Shown: piece by piece, positions 1-6,358 of the stretch
Layout of the letters: every line of letters starts with the position of its first letter
How positions within the stretch are numbered: position 1 is the stretch's first letter
Source: an uncultured Pirellulaceae bacterium
GTDB taxonomy: Bacteria; Planctomycetota; Planctomycetia; Pirellulales; Pirellulaceae
DNA length: 9,550 nt
NCBI GenBank assembly: GCA_947259675.1
Contig: CAMYNE010000135.1
Coordinates: forward strand, 1 to 9,550
Reading direction: 5' to 3'
Notes under the pieces: model-generated
The model's database searches: none
Told to the model about the DNA's origin: nothing
The model's input: the letters and a program-made list of their open reading frames with translations, nothing else
Program-made: the position numbers and the translations under genes

Positions 1-1577
1 AATCCCTTCAATTTCTGTGGACATTTTTTGGTCTGCTGATCGTGGTCACCTGTTGGGCGCTTGGGGCACTCGCTTACGTCCAATCTGAATACGGTGATGA
101 CCAGTCACCTGGCCAATATTTGCTGTTCGGTTTTTGGTTGATCTTGGGATTTCCGCTGGCAATTGTGATCCCGTTTGCGACGTTTCGGTCGTTGGCTCGA
201 GAGTTTGAAGATGGAACATTACAACTCGTTTCAATTACCACTCTCAAACCGTACCAGATAATTTGGGGGAAGCTCGGCAGCTCTATTTTGCAGATTATGG
301 TCTATCTCTCGGTTCTGGCTCCGTGTATCGCGTTTACCTATTTGTTGCGCGGGATCGATATTCGCCAAATCTGGTGGGGCTTAGGCTTGGCCGTGACCTC
401 CTCGATAAGCTTGTGCGTGACGGCCTTGTTTCTGGCCAGCGGTGCCCGCTCGTCCCGACAATTCGGCGTGCTGATCTCTGTATTTTTCCTGTTTGCTTTG
501 GCATTTGTGTACTGGCTCTGGTGCCTCTTTGCCTACGGATTGACTTATCAATTTGTCGGCATTTTTTCCGGCCTGGACGATCAGCAGGCTTCGACCATCA
601 TGTTTGGTTACTTGTCGCTCCTTGTTTCCAGTTCATTCCTGCTGTTCACGGCCGCCGCTGCACAAGTGTCCTTTGAGGCCGACAATCGATCCAGCTGGAT
701 TCGCGTGGCGATGCTGGTTCAGCAGATTCTCTTCTTCGGATGGATCGCAGCCATGTTGTCTTACTTTTTCGATTCCGAAATCGCTGGGCCGGTCTCCATG
801 ACCATTGTTCATTACTGGCTGTTTATGGGCGCAATGATGAGCGCCGTTCCGGCGATTATGTCGCGTCGTGTCAAACGGGCGCTTCCCAAAACAGTCGTCA
901 GCCGATCCGTCATGTCGTTGTTCATGCCGGGCCCAGGAAGAGGTTACCTGTTCGCGCTTTCCAATATGCTTGGTTGGAATCTGCTTCTGCTGCTGATGAT
1001 GCTGTTGGCGCCTTACGTTTTACCAGACGTTGACGCAGCCATTAGAGGCAGCTCTGACAGAACTCTGTCAGGAAACGAGATCGAAGAAATATTATTGATC
1101 ATGATTTCGAATTGCATCTACGGGATTACATTTCTTTCCATCTTGTTCCTGCTGCTCAAAGCAAGCGTAAAAAAACGCCCGCATGCAGGTCCCCTTTACG
1201 GAGCAGTGGTAACCATCGTGTTTTTGATGGTCGTCACCTTCGTTCCCGTCCTTGCCAAAATGCAATGGATGCCGAATACCAGCAGGGAATATTCACTGAT
1301 CCTGGCGACCAATTGGTATGTCACATTCGGGGAGTTGATGCGATACGGCACAGGCAATGAGGCTCCGATTATCGCGACCGCTTTCATCGGTTTGGCGATG
1401 ATCTTTTTCGGTTATTTTTCATTGCGTATCGCGAGCCGTGAGCTGCATTTCTTGCCAGAAGCTATTCCCAACCGCGTGCTGGAAGAAGAAAGAAAAAAAC
1501 GCAAAGTCGTTGAGATCCCAATCGGGGAATCCATTGACGAAATCCTTGGCCTCCCACGCCAAGAATCAGGCGAATAG
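1..1577 (+). CDS. ABC-2-type permease-like integral membrane protein, 5' partial
   Basis: The reading frame is open from base 3 to the TAG at 1575-1577, so 524 residues are visible and the true start lies upstream of the window. The GTG at 42 falls inside a hydrophobic segment and is not a credible start. Counting from that GTG, about eleven hydrophobic segments are visible, near residues 26-47, 80-103, 110-134, 139-167, 185-209, 222-241, 251-273, 302-326, 350-373, 383-404 and 441-464, plus one around the window edge. A cytoplasmic-looking charged tail (466-511) carries the basic run EEERKKRK. The loop at residues 53-77 (REFEDGTLQLVSITTLKP, then GK) resembles the E-x-G-T-L-x-L-L-x-x-T-P element of ABC-2 permeases, which suggests the membrane half of an ABC exporter. 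The partner ATPase is not in the window; if linked, it would lie to the left. The gene is convergent with pyrB. Being a membrane protein is certain; the ABC-2 assignment is an inference from one motif and the topology. Confidence 0.8.
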   Translation, partial: SLQFLWTFFGLLIVVTCWALGALAYVQSEYGDDQSPGQYLLFGFWLILGFPLAIVIPFATFRSLAREFEDGTLQLVSITTLKPYQIIWGKLGSSILQIMVYLSVLAPCIAFTYLLRGIDIRQIWWGLGLAVTSSISLCVTALFLASGARSSRQFGVLISVFFLFALAFVYWLWCLFAYGLTYQFVGIFSGLDDQQASTIMFGYLSLLVSSSFLLFTAAAAQVSFEADNRSSWIRVAMLVQQILFFGWIAAMLSYFFDSEIAGPVSMTIVHYWLFMGAMMSAVPAIMSRRVKRALPKTVVSRSVMSLFMPGPGRGYLFALSNMLGWNLLLLLMMLLAPYVLPDVDAAIRGSSDRTLSGNEIEEILLIMISNCIYGITFLSILFLLLKASVKKRPHAGPLYGAVVTIVFLMVVTFVPVLAKMQWMPNTSREYSLILATNWYVTFGELMRYGTGNEAPIIATAFIGLAMIFFGYFSLRIASRELHFLPEAIPNRVLEEERKKRKVVEIPIGESIDEILGLPRQESGE

Positions 1578-1652
1578 ACTCGTTGATTTTTCAAACACCG
1601 TTATTTAACGCGGCGCAAGACTAACCAACAGCGTGACTTCGGATTTCATAAC

Positions 1653-1680
1653 TACTTGTACGACATTCGATGTTCAAGTA
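1653..1680. other. Imperfect hairpin between convergent genes
   Basis: TACTTG (1653-1658) is the exact inverse of CAAGTA (1675-1680). Inside it GACAT (1662-1666) can pair with ATGTT (1670-1674) around a TCG loop, leaving a three-base bulge. A second dyad, near-palindromic around GAATTC, lies at 1745-1760. Neither is followed by a T-run, so neither is a canonical intrinsic terminator. They lie in the 227-base gap between two convergent genes, where a terminator for each would be expected. The rest of 1578-1804 shows nothing else I can support. Confidence 0.25.
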
Positions 1681-1804
1681 TCCCTGAAGCGAATCGATTT
1701 CCCGACAAGGAATTTCGAAAGTAGAAGTTGTTGTTACCAAGGCGGAATTGAATTCAGTTCGAAAACATGCACGCAGGCGCGGAGAATTTTCACTGCGAGA
1801 CCGT

Positions 1805-3004
1805 CTAATCCTGAGCACGACCAAAAACGTCATGATAAGCCAGATACAGGCTGTCAACAGCATCAAACAGGTGAACCAACAATGCGGCGCGTGCCCACAT
1901 TCCATTGCGGGCCTGTCGAAAATACATCGCCCGAGGATCCGAATCGATCTCGGTGGGTATTTCACCAACCACACTGTCCCGAGGAAACGGATGCATGATT
2001 GGCGCGTAGTCCTTCAACGTATTGACACGATCGGGCGTTAACTTGAACGGAGCCAGATCGATATTGGCAATCTGCTCTTCCGTCTCTTTCGAATTATGTT
2101 CCCGCTGGATTCGAGTCATGTAAACACAGTCGGCTTGCGAGAGGATTGGATCGCCATCTAATTTGGCGTCCAGACTGGTAAACTCGTAGATGTCGACGCC
2201 CTGGTGATCGAGTCGATCCTTCATTTCTGCGTCGAGTTTCAGCACTTCATGTGCCGGGGCGACAAAGAACATTCGCACGCCCGGATATTGAGCCAAAGTT
2301 GCTGCGAGAGATCGCACGGTTCGACCCCGGCCAATATCACCGCAGAAAAGATACGTCTTGCCCGCTGGCCCCGGTTTTAGATCGGAGTATTTTTCCTTCA
2401 GCCGACCCAGTCGAGAACGAGCGGAGGCAGACGTCTCATCAAAATCAAACGTCCGCAAGATCGTATACATGTCCAACAATGCCTGTGTCGGATGTTCGTC
2501 GCTACCGGAACCCGCGTTGACAATCGGAATGGCTCGCATCTCTTGATTTTCGAGTTCATTCATCATGTACGAACAACACTCGGCAAAATCCGAGATCTTT
2601 GAACGCATCACGATAACATCGAAATAGCTGCTAAACATGCGAATGCTATCCATTCGCGATTCGCGTTTCACCTCAGACGACGTCTCGGGATTGCGGACTT
2701 CATTGCAAGTGATTCCCAGAATCTGGCAGGCCGCCATGAAGGAAAGAAACGTCCGAGTCGAAGGCTGCGTGAAGTAAAGCATCGCCCGTTTGTGAGGCAG
2801 CAGCTGTCGCAATCGATCGTTGCCTTGCCGCGATCTGGCCATGTTTCGAATCATGTCTGCATTTCGACGCAGCTTTTCAAGAATTTCTGGTGACAATTGC
2901 GAGCCAAATATCATGTGTTTGAGGCGGTCATGCCGTTGCAGCTCTCGAATTTTATCTTCGATTGGGCGAGCGAGCTGGTGCCGAAATTTCGCGAATTCTT
3001 CCAT
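1805..3004 (-). CDS. pyrB: Aspartate carbamoyltransferase catalytic chain, over-length form
   Basis: This enzyme condenses carbamoyl phosphate with L-aspartate to N-carbamoyl-L-aspartate, the first committed step of cytoplasmic pyrimidine synthesis. I chose the ATG at 3004 (399 residues). The frame also allows TTG at 3025, directly after an in-frame TGA and with no ribosome binding site, whereas a weak GAAG lies before the ATG. Numbered from the TTG, the carbamoyl-phosphate loop STRT is at 89-92, the 80s loop TSSEVKRESRMD at 115-126, R141 ends the IVMR strand, HPTQ is at 178-181, GRTV at 234-237, TRIQ at 304-307 and HPFPR at 345-349. By ungapped local alignment to E. coli PyrB from memory these match S52-T55, S80/K84, R105, H134/Q137, R167, R229/Q231 and H265-R269, so the active site looks complete; L267 is replaced by Phe. 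The protein is about 90 residues longer than E. coli PyrB: an N-terminal extension, about eight residues near 160-175 and about 24 near 193-222. No PyrI-type regulatory domain is fused, and no pyrI or pyrC lies beside it. Confidence 0.95.
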   Translation of the reverse strand: MEEFAKFRHQLARPIEDKIRELQRHDRLKHMIFGSQLSPEILEKLRRNADMIRNMARSRQGNDRLRQLLPHKRAMLYFTQPSTRTFLSFMAACQILGITCNEVRNPETSSEVKRESRMDSIRMFSSYFDVIVMRSKISDFAECCSYMMNELENQEMRAIPIVNAGSGSDEHPTQALLDMYTILRTFDFDETSASARSRLGRLKEKYSDLKPGPAGKTYLFCGDIGRGRTVRSLAATLAQYPGVRMFFVAPAHEVLKLDAEMKDRLDHQGVDIYEFTSLDAKLDGDPILSQADCVYMTRIQREHNSKETEEQIANIDLAPFKLTPDRVNTLKDYAPIMHPFPRDSVVGEIPTEIDSDPRAMYFRQARNGMWARAALLVHLFDAVDSLYLAYHDVFGRAQD

Positions 3005-3076
3005 ATCGCTTCGATCCAGTGCCAAATGTGTTCAGGGGGTGTCACACTGAGAAATACAGTAACCGAGTTGGCGCAA

Positions 3077-3107
3077 TAAAAAAAGCGGCTGGAAACCAGG
3101 CCGCTTT
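3077..3107 (-). terminator. Intrinsic terminator of the S41 peptidase gene
   Basis: AAAAGCGGC (3080-3088) pairs with GCCGCTTTT (3099-3107). TGG/CCA pairs inside it around an AAA loop, with one bulged G at 3098. On the minus strand the stem is followed at once by a T-run (seven A on the plus strand, 3077-3083). It begins 26 bases past the stop codon of the peptidase gene and precedes the pyrB start, so it separates the two genes. Confidence 0.9.
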
Positions 3108-3132
3108 TGTTGGGTCCGGGAAATCGCGAAGT

Positions 3133-4986
3133 TCAACCGCGACCTGCTGTCGCTTGTCGTTGAACTCGCTGTTGCCGCTGTTCGGCTGCTTGTTTGGCGG
3201 CCTGAATCCCGATCCTGAGTCCAGCGTCCGTCGTCGCTTGTTCGCCTTCCAGCGAAGGTTTGGCTGTTTCGCGAACGACAACATCTGCTTTGACACCAAC
3301 ATCGCTGATCGGCTTTCCGGTCGGCGAGAAAAACTTGGCTGTCGTCAGCCGGACGCCGCCCCCGGAGACGTTGAGAGGAAAGATGCCCTGCACACTGCCT
3401 TTTCCATAACTTCGTTGGCCGACAATCATGCCTCGACGATGATCGCGAATCGCAGCGGCAAAAATCTCGCTCGCACTCGCCGAGTTTTCATCAACCAGAA
3501 CTACCAACGGAACTCTCCACGTACTGGCCATTTGGGCGTGATGGATATAATCTTCCAGTGGATTGCGTCCGCGAGTTGAAACAATCACACCGTTGCCAAC
3601 GAAACGATCGGCCACTTCAACTGAAGCCGAAAGCAGACCACCCGGATTTCCCCGAACATCCACGATCAGCGAACGCATGCCCTGCCGGTGAAGCTTCCAA
3701 AGTGCGGCATCGAAATCGCGGGCAGTTGTTTTTTGAAAGTTGGTTAGTTGGATATAACCGACGCCGTTTGCCGAATCGACGATTTCAACGTTGTCCACGC
3801 TCGGAATCTCCACTCTTTTTCTTTCAAGTGTCGCGGTTTTCGGAACTCCGCCTCGATCAATTGTCAACGACACAAAGGTACCCTCAATTCCGCGAAGCAT
3901 GTCAGCGGCGCGTTCACTGCCAACTTCGGCAACTTGTATTTTGTCAATCGCGATCACGCGATCGCCTTTGACAATGCCTCCCAGTCCCGCCGAACCGGTG
4001 GGAATCACGCCCACAATTTCCAAATTATCCTGATGCGTTCGCAGCTCGACGCCGAGTCCGACGAAATTGCCTTCAATTTGAGACATGGTCTCTTCGTACT
4101 GGTTGGATGACATAAAAGCGGAATATGGATCAAGTGCCGAAATGGCTCCGCAGATAAACTCGTAAATCGTGGCCTGCGGCGGAAGCCCCAATTTCGCCTG
4201 CAGCGATTTGGCAGTCGCACTGGCAATCACATAGATTTCATGCCGCGTTCCAGCGGGGTATTGTTTCAGCTTGGAGCGGGTTTCTTGAATGGCGGTCGCG
4301 ATCTGGGCTTTGGAAACACCTGAACCCATGTTTGCCTTGACGAATTCAGGGTTATACATCGCGACTTCCAGACTCGTTAATCCGTAACCCGCAAGCTGAT
4401 TCCAATCAGGTTGATCAACGTAATAGGATTGGATTTTGAGTAATACTTCGGCGTAAACATTGAGAGCTTTGGTTCCTCCGGTTTCAGCAATCGTTTTCAG
4501 AAAACTGGAATCTGAATAGCGGCGATTCAAGTCGAAATGAATTCTCGCCAATGCCCGGCGACGCTCAAGTTCCGCGTGATTCGGAATTTCTTTTAATGAT
4601 TGTTGATACAGGCTGAGCGCTTCTCCCCAATGGCCCTCACGTTCCAATTGCAGGCCTTCTTCGAGGATCTTTTCCGCATCGGCAGCCTCAAAATTGACCC
4701 GTTGAACCGGATCGGGGTTTTCCGAAGCGGAGAAAGGTCGATCGGACGACTGATATCCGTTTGCCTGAAAAGGCGTATTCTGCTTCAGCCTGATCCTGGA
4801 CGAAGGAGTAATTGGTGTTTTGAACCGAAGCGGAGCGCGGTCAAACTGAGTTGAGTCGATCGTTGTCTGACCAACCACCACGGAAATCGAAAACTCGCTA
4901 ACACAGAAACTCAAGAGCGCGAGACTACAAAGGCGAACAAGGGGGTGCAATTTCATCCGGGAGCAGGTATCCATAAATTTTGCCAT
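3133..4986 (-). CDS. Exported S41-family C-terminal-processing serine peptidase (Ctp/Prc-like) with N-terminal TPR-like region
   Basis: This is a 617-residue exported protease of the CtpA/Prc type, which trims or degrades envelope proteins from their C-termini using a Ser-Lys dyad. The N-terminus has a basic stretch and a hydrophobic core at about residues 17-38 ending VVVGQ, a probable signal peptide. The functional start could be Met1 (4986), Met5 or Met11 (4956). Residues 40-100 are low complexity and probably a linker. Residues 104-142 (EEGLQLEREGHWGEALSLYQ) look like a TPR unit, followed by a helical region. The cap motif DPYSAFMS is at 286-293. A PDZ domain covers about 300-392, with GVGYIQLTNF at 408-417 and RGNPGG at 445-450. 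The nucleophile is Ser504 in SASASE (502-507), and the general base is Lys529 in YGKG, at the 25-residue spacing seen in Prc. The C-terminal 30 residues are rich in Gln, Ala and Arg. The family call and active site are secure; the substrate is unknown. The terminator at 3077-3107 and the long upstream gap suggest a monocistronic gene. Confidence 0.95.
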   Translation of the reverse strand: MAKFMDTCSRMKLHPLVRLCSLALLSFCVSEFSISVVVGQTTIDSTQFDRAPLRFKTPITPSSRIRLKQNTPFQANGYQSSDRPFSASENPDPVQRVNFEAADAEKILEEGLQLEREGHWGEALSLYQQSLKEIPNHAELERRRALARIHFDLNRRYSDSSFLKTIAETGGTKALNVYAEVLLKIQSYYVDQPDWNQLAGYGLTSLEVAMYNPEFVKANMGSGVSKAQIATAIQETRSKLKQYPAGTRHEIYVIASATAKSLQAKLGLPPQATIYEFICGAISALDPYSAFMSSNQYEETMSQIEGNFVGLGVELRTHQDNLEIVGVIPTGSAGLGGIVKGDRVIAIDKIQVAEVGSERAADMLRGIEGTFVSLTIDRGGVPKTATLERKRVEIPSVDNVEIVDSANGVGYIQLTNFQKTTARDFDAALWKLHRQGMRSLIVDVRGNPGGLLSASVEVADRFVGNGVIVSTRGRNPLEDYIHHAQMASTWRVPLVVLVDENSASASEIFAAAIRDHRRGMIVGQRSYGKGSVQGIFPLNVSGGGVRLTTAKFFSPTGKPISDVGVKADVVVRETAKPSLEGEQATTDAGLRIGIQAAKQAAEQRQQRVQRQATAGRG

Positions 4987-5497
4987 CCTTCGAGGGCGAC
5001 CACTTACCTGAGATTGCTACTTGATTTGGGAGCGAAGCAAAAACAGGACTCGGTCGAATCAGGGAACGGCCAAACTCGCCGGCGCTATACGCGCAACATA
5101 TACACGAGAAAGGCTGTAGAAAAATAGATCATGGTTTTGCCGCGGTCAAAAAAATTGAAACATCTTTCGGCCGCGTGATCCATACAACCCATGTATGCTT
5201 TGAAGGGCGATTTGTTTGTAACGGTCTGTTAAACAAATGGACCACTCGTGTTCTGGAGGATTGATCCGAACATCGTAGTTGGGTTGTCGGTGCGTCCCGG
5301 CAGCAATGGTACGCCAACCAGGCGAGAATGGTTCGCGCTCCTGGTGATATTGAAAAACGGTTACAAAAACCCGGATTATGACGGGGATTTTGGCCAACAA
5401 ATGCTGGCAAAAAAAAACGCCCGTTGAGGGCGTTCCGGGTTTTTACTTGAAACTTTCAAGTCCGGATGGTGTGTGGCGATTTGGTTTTAAAGTCGAC
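4987..5497. other. Intergenic region without a convincing gene
   Basis: About 510 bases separate the S41 peptidase start from the stop of the small unknown gene. Two overlapping minus-strand frames (5146-5400 and 5129-5410) are open, but they begin only at TTG codons, lack a ribosome binding site, start within or right after a terminator, and resemble nothing I know. The region should hold the peptidase promoter, since that gene reads leftward from 4986, but I cannot pick out a reliable -35/-10 pair. Two dyads are visible. ATTTGTTT (5210-5217) with AAACAAAT (5231-5238) is a perfect 8-bp AT-rich inverted repeat. ACCAG (5317-5321) with CTGGT (5341-5345) encloses GCGA/TCGC (5322-5325 and 5333-5336). 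The terminator at 5409-5434 is listed separately. Confidence 0.6.
5409..5434 (-). terminator. Intrinsic terminator of the small unknown gene
   Basis: AACGCCC (5416-5422) pairs perfectly with GGGCGTT (5428-5434) around a five-base loop. On the minus strand the stem runs into nine consecutive T (plus-strand A at 5409-5417). It lies 64 bases past the stop codon of the gene at 5498-5845. On the plus strand the hairpin is followed by CCGGG then five T, so any plus-strand activity would be weak. Confidence 0.88.
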
Positions 5498-5845
5498 TCA
5501 AACAAATTCGTTCGAGATCGGTGCTGCATTAGGATTAGTCGGCAACGCCATCGGCGCGGGAACTGCTGATTTTCGGCGACGGCGTTTGGTCTTTTTTTGA
5601 CTCCACTCCTTCGTCAATACTTCAAAGATGTCGGGCGATTCATATCGAACGACCGTTTTACCGTCAGGAATTGGACCGATTAAACCACGAAAGACTGGAA
5701 ACCCTCGCAGTGAAAGATCGGTGCTACAATCGTCGATCCCGATTTTTTCGTGTTGATTTTCCAATTCATCAAGGGCGTTGAAATCGCGTTCGCGAATCGT
5801 ACCATCGGGTGCGCGTGTCACCACTCGAATTGTCTTGTCGGCCAT
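5498..5845 (-). CDS. Hypothetical protein, 115 residues, basic cluster and Pro/Ala-rich tail
   Basis: I do not recognise this protein. The ATG at 5845 is preferred over the in-frame TTG at 5851 because GGAG (plus-strand CTCC at 5854-5857) lies eight bases before the ATG, a good Shine-Dalgarno spacing. From Met1 the product begins MADKTIRVVTRAPDG, with alternating hydrophobic residues that suggest beta strands. Residues 1-80 look like a small folded alpha/beta domain with one cysteine (C40, in GIDDCSTD). A strongly basic run KKTKRRRRK follows at 84-92, then a Pro/Ala/Asn-rich tail (93-115) that is probably disordered. No signal peptide or membrane segment is visible, so a cytoplasmic protein is likely; the basic run could bind nucleic acid or acidic partners, but that is only a guess. 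It has its own ribosome binding site and terminator and long gaps on both sides, which supports a real, separately transcribed gene. Confidence 0.75.
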   Translation of the reverse strand: MADKTIRVVTRAPDGTIRERDFNALDELENQHEKIGIDDCSTDLSLRGFPVFRGLIGPIPDGKTVVRYESPDIFEVLTKEWSQKKTKRRRRKSAVPAPMALPTNPNAAPISNEFV

Positions 5846-5853
5846 GATCAATG

Positions 5854-5857
5854 CTCC
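5854..5857 (-). promoter_or_regulatory. Ribosome binding site that fixes the start at 5845
   Basis: The minus strand reads GGAG, then eight bases, then ATG. The motif would sit only two bases before the alternative TTG at 5851, so it supports the ATG as the translation start. Confidence 0.65.
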
Positions 5858-5873
5858 GTAGTAGGATGCTGGT

Positions 5874-5898
5874 GCAGAGAAGTATCAAACTACTCTGC
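5874..5898. other. Stem-loop in the leader of the small unknown gene
   Basis: GCAGAG (5874-5879) pairs with CTCTGC (5893-5898). After one A-A mismatch AGT (5881-5883) pairs with ACT (5889-5891) around a five-base loop. It lies 16 bases upstream of the ribosome binding site of the minus-strand gene and 11 bases from the longer stem-loop at 5910-5957. There is no T-run beside it, so it is not a terminator. Confidence 0.45.
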
Positions 5899-5909
5899 CG
5901 TTGTTACGA

Positions 5910-5957
5910 GTGCTCAATATTGAAGAGGAACCTTGCGGTCCCTTCAATGTTCAGCAC
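5910..5957. repeat. Long stem-loop (inverted repeat) upstream of the small unknown gene
   Basis: Bases 5910-5925 pair with 5942-5957 over 15 pairs, broken only by one C-C mismatch (5915/5952); one pair is T-G (5918/5949). The stem continues as GGA/TCC (5927-5929 with 5939-5941) and CC/GG (5931-5932 with 5937-5938), with single bulged A at 5926 and 5930 and a TTGC loop at 5933-5936. That makes about 20 pairs in 48 bases. No T-run follows on either strand. If the minus-strand transcript of the 115-residue gene starts beyond 5957, this hairpin would be in its 5' leader; it could also be a protein-binding dyad or part of a small RNA. Confidence 0.6.
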
Positions 5958-6200
5958 CCCAGCCTCCGACCGGGATTTCGATTCCTTCGACGCACTGAAC
6001 TACGATAAATATCGGTTAGCGGATTCGAATTCACAAGTCGATTTGGCTTGAGAAGAATGTCACAGACAACCGGGTTAATCGTTATGGTCGATGGTCTGCG
6101 AACAAGTCGAAAAAAAAGCAAATCGCCTGCACGTTCTGCGGATTTTGATTTTCGTAGCAACGTGAAATTAGTCGCGAAACGAAAATTGCGAAAAGTTTAA

Positions 6201-6230
6201 CACACCTCGGGTGTGCCCAACCGCACACCC
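6201..6230. repeat. Three-arm, mutually exclusive hairpins
   Basis: CACACC (6201-6206) pairs with GGTGTG (6210-6215) around TCG. The overlapping arm GGGTGTGC (6209-6216) pairs perfectly with GCACACCC (6223-6230) around a six-base loop. The middle arm can use only one partner at a time. On the minus strand the 8-bp hairpin would form first, 128 bases past the VIT/vWA stop codon, and a modest TTAAACTTTT stretch follows the third arm. It may act as an imperfect terminator or a 3'-end processing site. Confidence 0.5.
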
Positions 6231-6326
6231 TTGAACTGGTATGCTCCGGCGGGTTTTACAAAGTTACGATTCGCGTAGGCGCGGGGGTTTCTTGCCAATT
6301 CTACAGAGGCCAGCGAGTTACACCCA

Positions 6327-6340
6327 TCTGAGATCTGAGA
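6327..6340. repeat. Heptamer tandem duplication (TCTGAGA x2)
   Basis: TCTGAGA at 6327-6333 is repeated exactly and without a gap at 6334-6340, in the 3' flank of the VIT/vWA gene. Confidence 0.6.
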
Positions 6341-6358
6341 CAACCATCAACCATCAAC
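6341..6358. repeat. Heptamer tandem repeat (CAACCAT x2.6)
   Basis: CAACCAT occurs at 6341-6347 and 6348-6354 and is followed by a partial copy CAAC (6355-6358). The array abuts the TCTGAGA duplication on one side and the VIT/vWA stop codon (plus-strand TTA at 6359-6361) on the other. Both arrays have a 7-base period. Confidence 0.65.

Larger units (their letters stand above)
5958..6358. other. Intergenic region without a convincing gene
   Basis: About 400 bases lie between the long stem-loop and the stop codon of the VIT/vWA gene. Short open frames on both strands have no ribosome binding site or recognisable content. The region contains a small dyad CGATA-AA-TATCG near 6003-6014, the GC-rich alternating hairpins at 6201-6230, and heptamer repeats at 6327-6358. 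The promoter of the small minus-strand gene is probably in its left part, but I cannot identify it with confidence. No tRNA-like or IS-end structure is visible. Confidence 0.55.

Noticed and set aside
42..44. GTG as the start codon of the left-edge membrane protein
   Set aside because: The same frame is open to the window edge and the upstream residues continue a hydrophobic segment, so the gene starts outside the window.
1633..1998. Plus-strand 121-codon frame between the membrane gene and pyrB
   Set aside because: Over half of it is antisense to the pyrB 3' end, and it has no ribosome binding site or recognisable content.
2962..3579. Plus-strand open frame of 205 codons across the pyrB start and the S41 gene end
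   Set aside because: It runs antisense through two well-supported genes and the terminator between them, and its translation resembles no protein.
5129..5410. Two overlapping minus-strand frames of 84 and 93 codons
   Set aside because: Both start at TTG inside or right after an intrinsic terminator, have no ribosome binding site and overlap each other in different frames. Their codon third positions show no clear bias.
5851..6051. Plus-strand 66-codon frame through the stem-loop region
   Set aside because: It spans both leader hairpins, begins antisense to the unknown gene's start, and has no ribosome binding site; the inverted repeats explain the sequence better than coding does.
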